NCBI RefSeq assembly: GCF_012524115.1
Contig: NZ_JAAZWB010000075.1
Coordinates: 1 to 64,000 of the forward strand
Length of the DNA stretch: 64,000 nucleotides
Source: Bacillus sp. RO1
GTDB taxonomy: Bacteria > Bacillota > Bacilli > Bacillales > Bacillaceae_I
Direction: 5' to 3'
The notes beneath the pieces were generated by a model. It was not told where the DNA came from, searched no databases, and saw only the letters and a list, made by a program, of their open reading frames with translations. Positions 35,684-47,940 of this stretch are shown here, one piece after another. The first letter of the stretch is position 1. Each line of letters opens with the position of its first letter. The position numbers were made by a program, and so were the translations under genes.

Positions 35684-37018
35684 TTATTCAACAGAATGGA
35701 TTTCCCGTACGACAATACGAGAGCCTTCCGCTTTTACAATCGTTACTTTTTTGTTTGCTCCGATAAAGTTACCTTCTGTAACCACATCAATTCTTTCGTC
35801 GTTAATCACGGCAGTCCCTGAAGGCCTTAACGGAGTTAATGTTACCCCTTGCTGTCCTACCAATTCAATTCTAGATACATTTGAAACATATCCTTGCTCG
35901 GTATTGGTAGAATCACGGAGTATGATCCGGTCAAACAAACGGATCTTCTTGCCAAATACCGTAAACAACAATACCATCGCAATAATTGTAACAAGCATAG
36001 CAATCAATAAGGATAACCCCATCCCTGCAATATCATCTGTTGCCAAAAAGAAACTTGTCACCACCGCCCCAAGGCCAAGTATACCAAGTATCCCTCCCGG
36101 CACAAAGAGCTCTAACACAATGAGCACGACTCCTACCACAAATAGGATAATCGTTTCCATTCCAGCAAGCCCAGCTACCATATGTCCGTAAAAGAACAAC
36201 AGCAAGGCGCTAATTCCCATCGCACCAGGTATCCCAAATCCTGGGGAGTATAGTTCAAGTACCAACCCTAGTGAACCTATTGATAAGAGAATTGGAACAA
36301 CAACCGGATTGGTTAAAAACCTAGCCACATTTTCAGCAAATGTAACTTCTGAGGTAACAACCTCTGCATTTTCATAGCCTAATTCACTCAGTAATGCATC
36401 CAGATCGGCTACGGTCCCTTCTGAATACTCAACTTCGAGTGCAGAAGATGCCCCAAGAGTAACTAAATCTCCTTTAGGTGCTCCAACTTCAGGAAGATCT
36501 AAATCTTTGTCCGCCATCCCAAGTGCGTACTTAGGATCACGCCCATTTGATTCCGCAGCATTTTGCATTTCTCTTAACCAAAAAGATTGAGCTTTATCCT
36601 CTGCTGCATTTCCATCTCCCGTAATAACAGCCGCCGCTCCCATGGAGGCATTTGGCGTCATATAGATTTGGTCAGCGTACAAAGCCAAATAAGCTCCTGC
36701 AGACAACGCCTGACTGTTGACAAAGGCAACTGTCGGAATAGATGTCCCTTCGAATTTATTTGCTATTTCAGTTGCAGCATCCACTAATCCACCCGGTGTG
36801 TGGATATCAAAAACTATTAAGTCCGCTCCATCTTCCTCAGCAGTTTGGATGGACCTGTTAATAAATGACAAAAGACCCTTTTCAACTGTGCCATTTACCG
36901 GTATAACATGGACCAGCTTCTCGGCACTGCTTGTGTGTGATGGCAAAAGCGGTAATGCCGATAAAATAAGTGCTAGAACAAAAGCGCTAACATAACTAAT
37001 ACGAAGAACTTTTTTCAT
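35684..37018 (-). CDS. yqeZ: NfeD1b-type membrane serine protease YqeZ
   Basis: 444 aa. An N-terminal signal anchor is followed by a ClpP-class protease domain (about 35-225), with the Ser in [15 protein letters not shown] and a following Lys expected as dyad. A cluster of four to five membrane helices and a C-terminal OB-type NfeD domain ([19 protein letters not shown]) complete it. Family members work with flotillins, here floA directly downstream. Confidence 0.95.
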   Translation of the reverse strand: MKKVLRISYVSAFVLALILSALPLLPSHTSSAEKLVHVIPVNGTVEKGLLSFINRSIQTAEEDGADLIVFDIHTPGGLVDAATEIANKFEGTSIPTVAFVNSQALSAGAYLALYADQIYMTPNASMGAAAVITGDGNAAEDKAQSFWLREMQNAAESNGRDPKYALGMADKDLDLPEVGAPKGDLVTLGASSALEVEYSEGTVADLDALLSELGYENAEVVTSEVTFAENVARFLTNPVVVPILLSIGSLGLVLELYSPGFGIPGAMGISALLLFFYGHMVAGLAGMETIILFVVGVVLIVLELFVPGGILGILGLGAVVTSFFLATDDIAGMGLSLLIAMLVTIIAMVLLFTVFGKKIRLFDRIILRDSTNTEQGYVSNVSRIELVGQQGVTLTPLRPSGTAVINDERIDVVTEGNFIGANKKVTIVKAEGSRIVVREIHSVE

Positions 37019-37192
37019 CGTGTCCTCCTCTCCAAAACCTATTCATTTTATAATCACCGTAACCAGTATGTAATACGCATGATAAACCTCAAAGTTTCAC
37101 GATGTTGAGTTTTTTTATAAGTAAATTTTAAAGTGTGGCGGTTGTGTGAACAAAATGAAGAAAGAATGGTAGGGTCAACTTGCTTGCTTAAA

Positions 37193-37224
37193 AAATAGCA
37201 CCTTACATAGGTAAGGTGCTATTT
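37193..37224. terminator. Bidirectional terminator below yqeY
   Basis: AAATAGCACCTTAC and its exact complement flank a 4-base loop, with A-run and T-run on either side. It separates rpsU-yqeY from yqeZ-floA-yqfB. Confidence 0.9.
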
Positions 37225-37231
37225 TGGGTTT

Positions 37232-37675
37232 TTATGAAAGATGTTGTTGTACAAGTTTGTTAACAAGGCTACCGTCCGCTTTGCCTTTAACTTTAGGCAT
37301 AAGTGCTCCCATTACTTTGCCCATGTCAGCTTTCGAAGTAGCGTTCACATCAGCAATCGTCTGTTGGACGATTGCTGAAAGTTCGTCTTCTGATAACTGC
37401 TCAGGCATATAATGTTCAACTATTGCAATTTCACCCTGTAATTTATGAACCAAGTCTTCACGACCGGCTTTATCAAATTCTTGGAGGGAGTCTTTACGTT
37501 GCTTTAATTCACGAGACAATACGGTAAGTTCTTCCTCTTCAGATAAGTCTCTGCCGTGCTTGATCGATTCGTTTTGAATCGAAGACTTAACCATTCGGAG
37601 TACGGAAAGCTTCTCTTTGTCCTTATCCTTCATAGCTTGCTTAATATCGGTATTTAAACGCTCGAGAAGACTCAT
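37232..37675 (-). CDS. yqeY: GatB/YqeY domain protein
   Basis: A 147-aa helical protein like the tRNA-binding tail of the amidotransferase subunit Gat[23 protein letters not shown] at the start and the [15 protein letters not shown] helix pair at the end. The role in the cell is unclear. It is co-transcribed with rpsU (15-bp gap), as in B. subtilis. Confidence 0.95.
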   Translation of the reverse strand: MSLLERLNTDIKQAMKDKDKEKLSVLRMVKSSIQNESIKHGRDLSEEEELTVLSRELKQRKDSLQEFDKAGREDLVHKLQGEIAIVEHYMPEQLSEDELSAIVQQTIADVNATSKADMGKVMGALMPKVKGKADGSLVNKLVQQHLS

Positions 37676-37690
37676 TCTTACACCCTCTTG

Positions 37691-37864
37691 TTAAAATTTA
37701 CGCTTTCTAGCAGCTTCAGACTTCTTCTTACGTCTTACGCTTGGTTTTTCATAGAATTCACGCTTTCTTGCTTCTTGCAACGTTCCTGTCTTTGAAACTG
37801 AACGTTTGAAACGGCGAAGAGCATCTTCAAGCGATTCGTTTTTACGAACAACTGTTTTTGACAT
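37691..37864 (-). CDS. rpsU: Ribosomal protein S21
   Basis: 57 aa, Lys/Arg-rich ([20 protein letters not shown]), with GGAGGGAG before ATG. A small-subunit protein near the anti-Shine-Dalgarno end of 16S rRNA. Confidence 0.98.
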   Translation of the reverse strand: MSKTVVRKNESLEDALRRFKRSVSKTGTLQEARKREFYEKPSVRRKKKSEAARKRKF

Positions 37865-38020
37865 TCTAATTCCCTCCCTCCAGAACAACCACTAACATTT
37901 TCAGAAAAAACATGATCCCATAAATGCAAAAAAGCATGTATAGAACATGTACTTACCAATTATAATATATTCACTATTGCTGGTCAACAATTATAAGGAA
38001 ATGCTTTGAAACAATCTTCC

Positions 38021-38584
38021 TTAACTATTATTTCGGTATAAGTTTATGACCTTGGAATCCTGATTTGCCAGCATGTATTGGGATCTCCCCAGATATAGGG
38101 GGATGGATAGTTTTTCCCAGTTCGGCAGTCCATTTTCCGCAAATAAGGCTTTATCCTTGTAAAACCCTGTGATTTCTCCTACAAACCAATCATGATCCCC
38201 ATACGTCTGCTGGTCCATCATTTTGCACTCATAAGCAATATACGCCTCTTTTAAGATAGGTGCGGAAACTGTTTTTCCTTGTTCATAGTCTATATTAAGT
38301 ACTTTAAATTTATTGTGCTCTTTTCCTGTAAGCATACCAGACTGCTGTATATAATGAGCGAATTTTTCAGGTACAAAGTTTATCGCGAACTCTTTAGAGT
38401 TTTCAATTAGGTGATGCGTATATCTTTCCTTTGCAATGGCGACCCCATAGATGGGCGGTTCATATGATATGTAGCTATGCCAACCTGCAGCCATGATATT
38501 CTGTTCACCGTTCCATTCAGCTGTTACCAGAGCAACCATGCCTGGGTAGCTATGCATGACGGTATTTGTCGTCCACTCCCTCAT
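38021..38584 (-). CDS. Flavin reductase-like FMN-binding protein
   Basis: 187 aa of the flavin reductase-like split-barrel family: PGMVALVTAEWNGEQNIMAAGW and YGVAIAKERYTHHLIENSKEFAINFV are typical of FMN-binding members. The ATG at 38584 with GGGGAGA is preferred over an extension of 12 residues. The electron acceptor and substrate are unknown. It is divergent from yqeW, with 78 bp between starts. Confidence 0.85.
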   Translation of the reverse strand: MREWTTNTVMHSYPGMVALVTAEWNGEQNIMAAGWHSYISYEPPIYGVAIAKERYTHHLIENSKEFAINFVPEKFAHYIQQSGMLTGKEHNKFKVLNIDYEQGKTVSAPILKEAYIAYECKMMDQQTYGDHDWFVGEITGFYKDKALFAENGLPNWEKLSIPLYLGRSQYMLANQDSKVINLYRNNS

Positions 38585-38662
38585 GTTTGTGATCTCCCCT
38601 TTTCTTTTCTTACTTGTCATTCTTGTCCACCACTCGCATATATTGAGATAGAGGTGATGGGC

Positions 38663-39583
38663 TTGTTTTCTATTATAACGTTATTAGCTGTTTATTTAGC
38701 GATATTTTTAATTGGCATGACCGTTATGAGGTCAGGTTTGCTTCAATTATCCGAGGAGAGGACAAAAGGGTACCTCACCAGATTCACAGATATGCCTTGG
38801 AAAGGTTTGTTGATCGGGATATTGATTACAGGCTTGTTGCAGAGCAGTTCTGCTGTAATGGTCATCACTGTAGGATTAGTGGCCGCCGGTTATCTTACCT
38901 TTTACCAATCCATCGGCATCATGCTCGGAAGCAATATCGGTTCGACTTTTATTACCGAGCTCATTACTATAGATATATCACAGCTGATTTTCCCCATGCT
39001 TATTATCGGATTCCTATTTTTATTTTCTAAAAAGAAATTACCTTTCAGTTTTGGATCAAGCTTGTTCGGGCTTGGATGTTTGTTTGTGGCGATGAATGGA
39101 TTTGAATCCCTGGCTATACCTTTGGCAGGGTTTCCGTCTGTTCAGGATATGCTTGCGATGACAAATGATCACCATCTATTTGGTGTAGGAATCGGGACAC
39201 TGCTTACAGCCATCATCCAATCAAGCTCGGCTACGACCGGGATTAGTATGAGCTTTTTAAATAATGACCTGTTATCTCTTCCTGCAGGAATAGCGATTAT
39301 GCTTGGGGCTAATATTGGAACTTGTGTGACTGCTTATTTGGCTAGCATTGGTTCTATTCGGGAAGCAAAGTTAACGGCGTATGCGCATATATGGTTGAAT
39401 GTGATTGGGGTTGCGGTGTTTTTCCCTTTGATTCCTTGGTTGGGTGGGTTGGTGTCCATGCTTGCTTCTAGTGCAGATGTTCAGTTGGCTCACTCGAGTT
39501 TGATTTTTAATGTGATAAGTTCTGCTTTGGCATTGCCGTTTGTGCGGCCTTTTGCACGGTTTGTGGAAAGTTTGCATGGTTGA
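38663..39583 (+). CDS. yqeW: Na+/phosphate cotransporter family protein YqeW
   Basis: 306 aa with about eight membrane helices and the two inverted-repeat signatures of the NptA/PNaS family, LLQSSSAVMV (about 60) and IIQSSSATTG (about 190), each followed by a Gly-rich GANIGT-type segment. The TTG at 38663 has GAGGTG 6 nt upstream; an ATG two codons earlier sits too close to that site. It is a single gene on the plus strand. Confidence 0.9.
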   Translation: MFSIITLLAVYLAIFLIGMTVMRSGLLQLSEERTKGYLTRFTDMPWKGLLIGILITGLLQSSSAVMVITVGLVAAGYLTFYQSIGIMLGSNIGSTFITELITIDISQLIFPMLIIGFLFLFSKKKLPFSFGSSLFGLGCLFVAMNGFESLAIPLAGFPSVQDMLAMTNDHHLFGVGIGTLLTAIIQSSSATTGISMSFLNNDLLSLPAGIAIMLGANIGTCVTAYLASIGSIREAKLTAYAHIWLNVIGVAVFFPLIPWLGGLVSMLASSADVQLAHSSLIFNVISSALALPFVRPFARFVESLHG

Positions 39584-39932
39584 CTGTTTGGTGGGGCTGG
39601 TGGTTGTTGAGGCAATTGGAGGCCGTTCTCTACGACCGTTTGCAGGGATTTGTTGCCTATTTGAGCTTAGAGAGGTGTTCTCTTAATCAAACTTAGTAGC
39701 TGTTCGGGCCTATAGGTTCCTTTTATTCCCTCCTAAACAGCCATTCCCAAAGGTATGTAACTCCTAGCAAATTGATCAACCAGAGTAAAATCGCTAACGC
39801 GACCTAAAACCCCGCCCCAAGTAAGACTTTAATCTCTTGGGACGTTTCTCGCTTTTCGCATTGCTTTGAAATATTTGCCTTGTACGGCTCTTTCCTTTGC
39901 GCTTCATCTTTGACAATTTCAATGAAATTTCA

Positions 39933-40530
39933 TTGTCACTGTGGTCTTCATATTGGTGATAAGGACCTCTCTCCTCCTTTTTCCTCGTCACTAAGGTCTT
40001 CATAACGGCGATGAGGACCTCTCTCCTTCTTTTTTCTCGTCACGGAGGTCTTCATAACGGCGATGAGAACCTCTCTCTTCCTTTCTTCTCGTCACTAAGG
40101 TCTTCATAACGGGGATGAGGACCTTTCTCTTCCTTTTTTCTCATTACTGAGGTCTTCATATCGGTGATGAAGACTTCTCTACTCTTCTTTCTTCGCCACT
40201 GAGGTCTTCATCACACCCATGAGGACTTCTCTCCTCCTTTCTCCTCATTACTGAGGTCTTCATATCGGTGATGAAGACTTCTCTACTCTTCTTTCTTCGT
40301 CACTGAGGTCTTCATCACGCCGATGAGGACCTCCCTCCTACTTTCTCCTCGTCACTGAGGTCTTCATAACGGCGATGAGGACCTCTCTCTTCCTTTCTCC
40401 TCGTCACTAAGGTCTTCATAACGGCGATGAGGACCTCCCTCCTACTTTCTCTTCGTCACTGAGGTCTTCATCACGCCGATGAGGACCTCTCTCCTACTTT
40501 CTCCTCGTCACTGAGGTCTTCATCTCATTG
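39933..40530. repeat. Tandem array: 12 units of a 52-bp hairpin repeat
   Basis: GGTCTTCAT recurs at 39943, 39995, 40047, 40099, 40151, 40203, 40255, 40307, 40359, 40411, 40463 and 40515, exactly every 52 bp with no indels; the last unit is partial. Each unit has an 11-bp stem: GAGGTCTTCAT, a loop of 6-7, then ATGAGGACCTC. Substitutions in individual units (for example ATGAAGACTTC at 40170 and 40274) keep pairing as A-U or G-U on the plus strand. Units 5-6 and 7-8 are near-copies, a 104-bp duplication. Not being a multiple of 3, the unit cannot encode a uniform peptide. The 350 bp between yqeW and the array show nothing else. Confidence 0.92.
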
Positions 40531-40590
40531 AACAAAAATGACTCTGAAGACAATTCCAACATTCCATAATTTTATAATTTCTTAAACACT

Positions 40591-40632
40591 AAAAAACACT
40601 CCCTCAAGCAAAATTTGCTCAAGAGAGTGCTT
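40591..40632 (-). terminator. Terminator of deoC
   Basis: CACTCTCTTGAGCA and TGCTTGAGGGAGTG pair around a short AT loop and are followed by TTTTTT on the minus strand. Confidence 0.9.
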
Positions 40633-40642
40633 TTCACACATC

Positions 40643-41320
40643 TTAGTAATCCGTATCAGCTGTTAATCCTTTAACAATAGCAATACCAGAGCTTGCTCCT
40701 ATACGTGTAGCTCCAGCTGCGATCATTTCTTCCGCACCTTTCGCATCACGTACACCACCGGAAGCTTTTACTCCGATTTCAGGGCCTACAGTTTGTCTCA
40801 TAAGAGCGATGTCTGCAACAGTTGCTCCTCCTGTAGAGAAACCAGTGGAAGTTTTCACATAGTCAGCTCCAGCTTTTACAGCCAATTGGCATGCTCTTAC
40901 TTTTTCTTCGTTTGTTAGCAGGCATGTTTCAATGATGACTTTAGTCAAAGCGCGACCTTTGGCAGCTTCTACTACTGCACGGATGTCTCTTTCTACTAGC
41001 TCATCGTCACCGTCTTTAAGTGCGCTGATGTTGATAACCATGTCCACTTCAGTGGCACCGTTGTCAATAGCGTTAGTTGTTTCGAATGCTTTCACTTCTG
41101 GAGTGTTTGCTCCTAGAGGGAACCCAATTACTGTACAAACTTTAACATTGCTTCCTTCTAAAAGTTCTGCAGATGTTTTTACCCAAGTTGGGTTAACACA
41201 GACAGATGCAAAGTTGTATTCTCTCGCTTCTTGGCAAAGTACTTCTACTTGTTCTTTTTTTGTATCGGCTTTCAATAATGTATGATCAATCATTTCTCCA
41301 ATGTTTGTATGCATGTTCAT
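40643..41320 (-). CDS. deoC: Deoxyribose-phosphate aldolase
   Basis: A 225-aa TIM-barrel class I aldolase that cleaves 2-deoxyribose 5-phosphate into acetaldehyde and glyceraldehyde 3-phosphate in deoxynucleoside breakdown. The Schiff-base lysine lies in [18 protein letters not shown] (about residue 156), and the second lysine in [11 protein letters not shown]. It stands alone between two terminators. Confidence 0.97.
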   Translation of the reverse strand: MNMHTNIGEMIDHTLLKADTKKEQVEVLCQEAREYNFASVCVNPTWVKTSAELLEGSNVKVCTVIGFPLGANTPEVKAFETTNAIDNGATEVDMVINISALKDGDDELVERDIRAVVEAAKGRALTKVIIETCLLTNEEKVRACQLAVKAGADYVKTSTGFSTGGATVADIALMRQTVGPEIGVKASGGVRDAKGAEEMIAAGATRIGASSGIAIVKGLTADTDY

Positions 41321-41420
41321 ACTCCTTTCAAGTTAAGAGGTCTGACCTCTAACATCATAACATGTTTCAATTATTTTGGCGAGTACAATGTTAGTATTGC
41401 CTGCAACTTTTTCTTCACGA

Positions 41421-41453
41421 CAAAAAAGTGACTCCATAATAATGGAATCACTC
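41421..41453 (-). terminator. Terminator below mtaB
   Basis: AGTGATTCCAT/ATGGAGTCACT arms, then six T on the minus strand. It ends the hrcA/dnaK-to-mtaB gene run. Confidence 0.9.
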
Positions 41454-41464
41454 TCTATATTTTC

Positions 41465-42838
41465 TTATGAACTGAGACGAATATTTTCTTCTTCAAGTCG
41501 TGGCGCATCTTCAAGGACGCGAACGAATTGCCCCTCGTTGTAAGGATATCCAGCTTTTACAATTTTTACTTTTACAAGCTTTCCGACCATTTCTTCCGTG
41601 GCAGGGAAAACAACCTTTAGATAGTTGTCTGTGTAGCCAACATATAAGCCTTGATCTGGTGCTTCCTTGTAGATTTCTTCCGGAATGACCTCTAACACTT
41701 CGTCTTCAAAAGTGGAAGCATATTCTTTCGCCAGTTGATCAGAAAGTGCAATTAAGCGGTGAACTCGCTCATTTTTCACTTCTTCATCTACTTGGTCCGT
41801 CATTCTTGCTGCTGGTGTTCCTGTACGCTTGGAATATGGGAATACATGCAGTTCAGAGAATTTATGCTCTTTAATGAAATTGTACGTTTCCATGAACTCT
41901 TCTTCTGTTTCACCAGGGAAACCAACAATTACATCGGATGTAATCGCAAGTCCAGGTAAAGCTTCCTTCAATCGGTCCAAACGCTCTGCGAAGAATTCCA
42001 TCGTATATTTACGACGCATTCTTTTTAACACAGTATTAGACGCTGATTGAATTGGTATATGAAGGTGGCGTACAATTTTTTCAGAATTGTTCAGAACTTC
42101 GATTACTTCGTCGGTAATTTGGCTTGCTTCAATGGAGGAGATGCGTATACGCTTTAAGCCTTCCACTTTTTCATCCAATTCACGAAGAAGCATGGCAAAG
42201 TTATAATCTTTCATGTCTTCCCCGTAACCGCCTGTGTGAATTCCAGTCAAAACGATTTCCTTATATCCTGCATCTACCAATTGCTGTGCTTGTGTAACAA
42301 CCTCTTGCGGGTCACGGGAACGCATAAGTCCGCGAGCCCAAGGAATGATACAGAATGTACAGAAATTATTACAACCTTCCTGAATCTTCAAGGAAGCACG
42401 TGTACGGTCAGTAAATGCCGGCACGTCCAACTCTTCATAGACACGAGCCTTCATAATGTTGCCGACGCCATTGATTGGTTGACGCTCTTGTTTGAACTGC
42501 TCAATGTAATCAAGCATTTTCACACGGTCTTGCGTTCCCACGACTACGTCTACTCCAGGAATAGCCATAATTTCTGCAGGTGATGTTTGTGCGTAACATC
42601 CAGTTACACAGATAACAGCATCAGGATTTTTACGGATGGCACGACGGATCACCTGACGACTTTTTTTGTCTCCAGTATTTGTAACGGTACAGGTATTGAT
42701 GACATACACATCTGCCGTACCCTCAAATTCTGTACGTTCATAATTATTTGCTTTGAAAAGCTGCCAGATAGCTTCTGTTTCATAATGGTTCACTTTACAC
42801 CCTAGTGTGTGAAAGGCAACAGTTGGCATGTTTTCCAC
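41465..42838 (-). CDS. mtaB: tRNA t6A37 methylthiotransferase MtaB
   Basis: A 457-aa radical-SAM enzyme (YqeV) that converts t6A37 to ms2t6A37 in ANN-decoding tRNAs. The N-terminal UPF0004 domain carries three cysteines (GCKVN, NTCTV, GCYAQ) for the auxiliary cluster. The radical-SAM cluster motif is CNNFCTFC (about 151-158), and a TRAM domain ends the protein. It abuts rsmE (1-bp gap). Confidence 0.97.
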   Translation of the reverse strand: MENMPTVAFHTLGCKVNHYETEAIWQLFKANNYERTEFEGTADVYVINTCTVTNTGDKKSRQVIRRAIRKNPDAVICVTGCYAQTSPAEIMAIPGVDVVVGTQDRVKMLDYIEQFKQERQPINGVGNIMKARVYEELDVPAFTDRTRASLKIQEGCNNFCTFCIIPWARGLMRSRDPQEVVTQAQQLVDAGYKEIVLTGIHTGGYGEDMKDYNFAMLLRELDEKVEGLKRIRISSIEASQITDEVIEVLNNSEKIVRHLHIPIQSASNTVLKRMRRKYTMEFFAERLDRLKEALPGLAITSDVIVGFPGETEEEFMETYNFIKEHKFSELHVFPYSKRTGTPAARMTDQVDEEVKNERVHRLIALSDQLAKEYASTFEDEVLEVIPEEIYKEAPDQGLYVGYTDNYLKVVFPATEEMVGKLVKVKIVKAGYPYNEGQFVRVLEDAPRLEEENIRLSS

Positions 42839-42839
42839 C

Positions 42840-43607
42840 TCACATTAATTCAAAATGATACGAAATTGCGGCAAGCGCATAAAGCGGAGCCGTTTCCGTT
42901 CTCGTTCTTAATATTCTTGGCCCGAGCGCGCAAGGAACAAATCCATGCTCCATCAGTTTATCAATTTCTTTATCAGTAAGGCCCCCTTCAGGTCCAAACA
43001 CACAAAGAATTGATTCGCCGTGTTGCAAGCTTTTTAAAATGTTCGCAAAAGAGGAACGCTCCCCTTCTTTTGCACTCTCTTCATAGGCAACCATTTTATA
43101 AGTATAGTCTTTACTTTTCTCTAAAAGTTGAGCTAAAGAAGCAGGTTCCTCAACCACAGGCACCATGGAACGATGAGACTGTTCAGCCGCTTCCTTTGAG
43201 ATCTTGTTCCAGCGTTCTACTTTCTTTTTGCCCTTCTTTTCGTCCCACTTCACAATAGAACGAGCAGCATTAAAAGGGATAAACGATTCTGCTCCGAGTT
43301 CTGTTCCCTTTTGTATCACTAGCTCCAATTTATCCCCTTTAGGCAGCCCGTTCGCAATCGTAACACGAACCGGTATTTCCGTTTCAGCCTTTATCCATTC
43401 TACAATATCTGTTACTACCATATCATTGGTAATTTCAGCAATTTTACAAAGGGCCGTCTGCCTGGTTTTCGAACAGCTACATAGTATTTGATCGTCCACG
43501 TTCATCCTCATAACCCGTGTTATATGATGTACATCTTCCCCTGTTATGGTAATAGATGTTTCATCTATTTGATTAGAGTTAACAAAATAACGTTGCACAA
43601 TCTTCAC
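42840..43607 (-). CDS. rsmE: 16S rRNA m3U1498 methyltransferase RsmE
   Basis: 255 aa: an N-terminal PUA-like domain and a C-terminal SPOUT knot with FGPEGGLTDKEIDKL and LGPRILRTRTETAPLYALA for SAM binding. It methylates N3 of U1498 on the small subunit. It belongs to the dnaJ-prmA-rsmE-mtaB cluster. Confidence 0.97.
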   Translation of the reverse strand: MKIVQRYFVNSNQIDETSITITGEDVHHITRVMRMNVDDQILCSCSKTRQTALCKIAEITNDMVVTDIVEWIKAETEIPVRVTIANGLPKGDKLELVIQKGTELGAESFIPFNAARSIVKWDEKKGKKKVERWNKISKEAAEQSHRSMVPVVEEPASLAQLLEKSKDYTYKMVAYEESAKEGERSSFANILKSLQHGESILCVFGPEGGLTDKEIDKLMEHGFVPCALGPRILRTRTETAPLYALAAISYHFELM

Positions 43608-43613
43608 CCTCGC

Positions 43614-44555
43614 TTATTCTTCTTTTTTCGCGATAAATGCGACCCAATCTTCCATCATCATCGTTTCTTGGATTTTAAAACCTGACTTAATAAGGGCATC
43701 TTTCACTTCTTGCTTTTTCATACTGATAATTCCGGAAGAAATAAATGTCCCACCGTTTTCCAATACGTGGTAAACATCATCCGTGAAACGGACAATAACC
43801 TCTGCCAAAATATTAGCAACAACCACGTCAACTGGGCCTTCTACATTTTTAAGCAAGTTATTCTGTTTCACCGTCACTGTTGGATGCACTTTGTTCAACT
43901 TGATATTAAGTTTAGCAGACTCCACTGCTACATCATCCAGATCCAGAGCAAGTACTTCCTTTGCATCAAGCATGGCTGCTGCAATACTTAACACTCCAGA
44001 ACCCGTACCTACATCAATGACTTTATCTTGAGGTTTGACCGTTCTTTCTATCGCTTGGATGCAGAGTACCGTTGTTGGGTGGGTACCCGTTCCAAACGCC
44101 ATTCCCGGATCAAGCTCAATGATTTTCTCATCAGAGCTGACTGGCTCATAGGTTTCCCAAGTAGGGACGATTGTGAACTTCTCAGAAATTTTCACTGGAT
44201 TGTAGTACTTTTTCCACGCGGTAGCCCATTCTTCTTCATTCACTTCACTGATGGAAATGTTGTTCAATCCAAGATCAATATCATAGACCAAAAGGTTATT
44301 GATTGCATCCTTTATACCTTCCACTGTTTCACCTAAAAAGCTGTTTACAGGCAGGTACGCTTTCATTACAACGCCTTCTTCAGGGTAATCATCTGGATTG
44401 AGTTGGTATATCTCTCCGAATTGATCTTCTCTTTCTTTAGTAAGTTCGAATGGATCCTCTATGACCACCCCGCTTGCACCTGCTTCGTGAAGAATATGGG
44501 ATATAGGTTCCACTGCCTCATTTGTTGTATGGATACTAATTTCTGACCATTTCAT
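43614..44555 (-). CDS. prmA: Ribosomal protein L11 methyltransferase PrmA
   Basis: 313 aa. The N-terminal L11-binding domain begins [20 protein letters not shown], then the Rossmann SAM site [16 protein letters not shown] (about 180) and the VANILAEV motif. The ATG at 44555 has GGAG 9 nt upstream and matches B. subtilis; five upstream codons are ignored. Confidence 0.97.
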   Translation of the reverse strand: MKWSEISIHTTNEAVEPISHILHEAGASGVVIEDPFELTKEREDQFGEIYQLNPDDYPEEGVVMKAYLPVNSFLGETVEGIKDAINNLLVYDIDLGLNNISISEVNEEEWATAWKKYYNPVKISEKFTIVPTWETYEPVSSDEKIIELDPGMAFGTGTHPTTVLCIQAIERTVKPQDKVIDVGTGSGVLSIAAAMLDAKEVLALDLDDVAVESAKLNIKLNKVHPTVTVKQNNLLKNVEGPVDVVVANILAEVIVRFTDDVYHVLENGGTFISSGIISMKKQEVKDALIKSGFKIQETMMMEDWVAFIAKKEE

Positions 44556-44600
44556 ACATACCAACTCCAATCCTAGCTTAATGAAAGCTATTGATACTTT

Positions 44601-45728
44601 TTATTCACCTTTTAGAACACGTTTCACTTTTGAGAAAAAGCTATCTTCTTGTTCGTCCGGAGCTTGCCCGCTTGTTTCGGCAAATTCACGGATTAATTGT
44701 TTTTGTTTTTCTGAAAGTTTTGTAGGGGTGACCACTCTAATCTTGATATGTTGATCCCCTTGACCATAGCCACGTACATTGGCAATTCCTTTGCCTTTTA
44801 GGCGGAAATTCGTGCCAGTTTGTGTTCCGGCCGGTACTTTCAGTTTCACTTTCCCGTGCAATGTTGGAACTTCTACCTCATCACCAAGTGCTGCTTGCGC
44901 AAAAGTAATAGGCATTTCACAATACACATCATCGCCGTCACGCTCAAAGAATTCATGTCTGCGAACATGGAAGACTACATACAAGTCCCCTGCAGGTCCA
45001 CCGTTTACACCAGCTTCTCCTTTTCCTGCTACACGTAATTGTTGACCTTCGTCCACACCAGCAGGGATGTTGACTTTGATTTTATTGCGCTTTTTCACAC
45101 GGCCTGCGCCATGGCATGTTGTACATTTGTTAGGGATGGATTTCCCGGAGCCGTTACATTTGGAACAAGTTCTTCTGTTAACGATTCGTCCAAATGGAGT
45201 GTTCTGCTCAACACTTTCCTGACCTGTTCCACGACATTGTGAACATGTTTCCACTTTCGTACCAGGTTTTGCACCTGTACCAGAACATGTATCACATGTT
45301 TCTTCCACAGGAATTTCAATAGTCGTTTCTTTTCCGAAGGCTGCTTCTTCAAAAGAAAGGGTCATTGTGTATTGTAGATCTGCCCCTTGTCTTGGAGCGT
45401 TAGGATCACGACGTCTTCTTCCTCCGCCTTGACCACCAAAAAACGTTTCAAAAATATCTTCAAAGCCAAAGCCTCCGTCAAATCCAGCGCCACCGCCAAA
45501 GCCTTGGTTAGGGTCTGTATGTCCAAATTGGTCATAGTGCGCTTTCTTTTGATCGTCGCTTAGTACTTCGTATGCTTCTTTGATTTCTTTGAATTTGTCC
45601 GCTGCATCGTCTGCTTTATTGATGTCCGGATGGTATTGTTTGGATAGCTTTCTGTAAGCTTTCTTTATTTCATCTTTCGACGCGCTTTTACTGACGCCAA
45701 GCACTTCATAGTAATCGCGTTTACTCAT
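44601..45728 (-). CDS. dnaJ: Co-chaperone DnaJ
   Basis: 375 aa: a J-domain with HPD (residues 1-70), a Gly/Phe-rich linker ([17 protein letters not shown]), four CxxCxGxG zinc repeats (about 145-212) and C-terminal client-binding domains. It stimulates DnaK ATP hydrolysis and delivers substrates. It is separated from dnaK by a terminator and a dispersed repeat, about 320 bp, instead of the tight spacing usual in Bacillus. Confidence 0.98.
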   Translation of the reverse strand: MSKRDYYEVLGVSKSASKDEIKKAYRKLSKQYHPDINKADDAADKFKEIKEAYEVLSDDQKKAHYDQFGHTDPNQGFGGGAGFDGGFGFEDIFETFFGGQGGGRRRRDPNAPRQGADLQYTMTLSFEEAAFGKETTIEIPVEETCDTCSGTGAKPGTKVETCSQCRGTGQESVEQNTPFGRIVNRRTCSKCNGSGKSIPNKCTTCHGAGRVKKRNKIKVNIPAGVDEGQQLRVAGKGEAGVNGGPAGDLYVVFHVRRHEFFERDGDDVYCEMPITFAQAALGDEVEVPTLHGKVKLKVPAGTQTGTNFRLKGKGIANVRGYGQGDQHIKIRVVTPTKLSEKQKQLIREFAETSGQAPDEQEDSFFSKVKRVLKGE

Positions 45729-45828
45729 TAAATACCCACTCCCGTTTCATTCACATAAAGGTTATTGTATCACCTGAAAGAGGGAAAAAGCAATAAAAGT
45801 TATGTGCTTAACCCCTATCTGGTTAACT

Positions 45829-45960
45829 CCTTGGCACCTTCCGTTTCAGGTGGTCGCTTTCCGCGGGACGGTGCTTGAGCCTCCTCGGCAAGCCTGCGGG
45901 GTCTCAATCTACCGTTACTCCCCCGCAGGAGTCGACCACCTTCCACTCCAGGCACCAAGG
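45829..45960 (+). repeat. Dispersed GC-rich repeat, copy 6, inside the dnaK operon
   Basis: The body CGCTTTCCGCGGGACGGT, GAGCCTCCTCGGC, GCCTGCGGGGTCTC and CCCCGCAGGAGTC lies between CCTTGGCACC and GGCACCAAGG ends. It lies between the dnaK terminator and dnaJ. Unlike copies 1, 2 and 4, its ends lack the CTGTTGATT/AATCAACAG pair. Confidence 0.8.
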
Positions 45961-45978
45961 GAAATTCTTATTTACATA

Positions 45979-46015
45979 AAAAGAAAGCCAAAGCCATGGC
46001 TTCGACTTTCTTTTT
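45979..46015 (-). terminator. Terminator or attenuator between dnaK and dnaJ
   Basis: AAAGAAAGTCGAAGCC and GGCTTTGGCTTTCTTT pair with two mismatches and no large loop, followed by TTTATG on the minus strand. It should lower dnaJ expression relative to dnaK. Confidence 0.8.
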
Positions 46016-46046
46016 ATCTTTATCAGAAAAGCCCTAGGACTTTATC

Positions 46047-47924
<1,878 letters not shown>

Positions 47925-47940
47925 TTATTTATATTTTAGA

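Noticed and set aside
39794-40003. A 69-codon basic frame next to the hairpin array
   Set aside because: It starts inside a repeat unit, has no ribosome binding site, and no similarity is apparent.
39933-40530. The 52-bp array as a CRISPR array
   Set aside because: The segments between the palindromes are themselves conserved, no unique spacers exist, and no cas genes are nearby.
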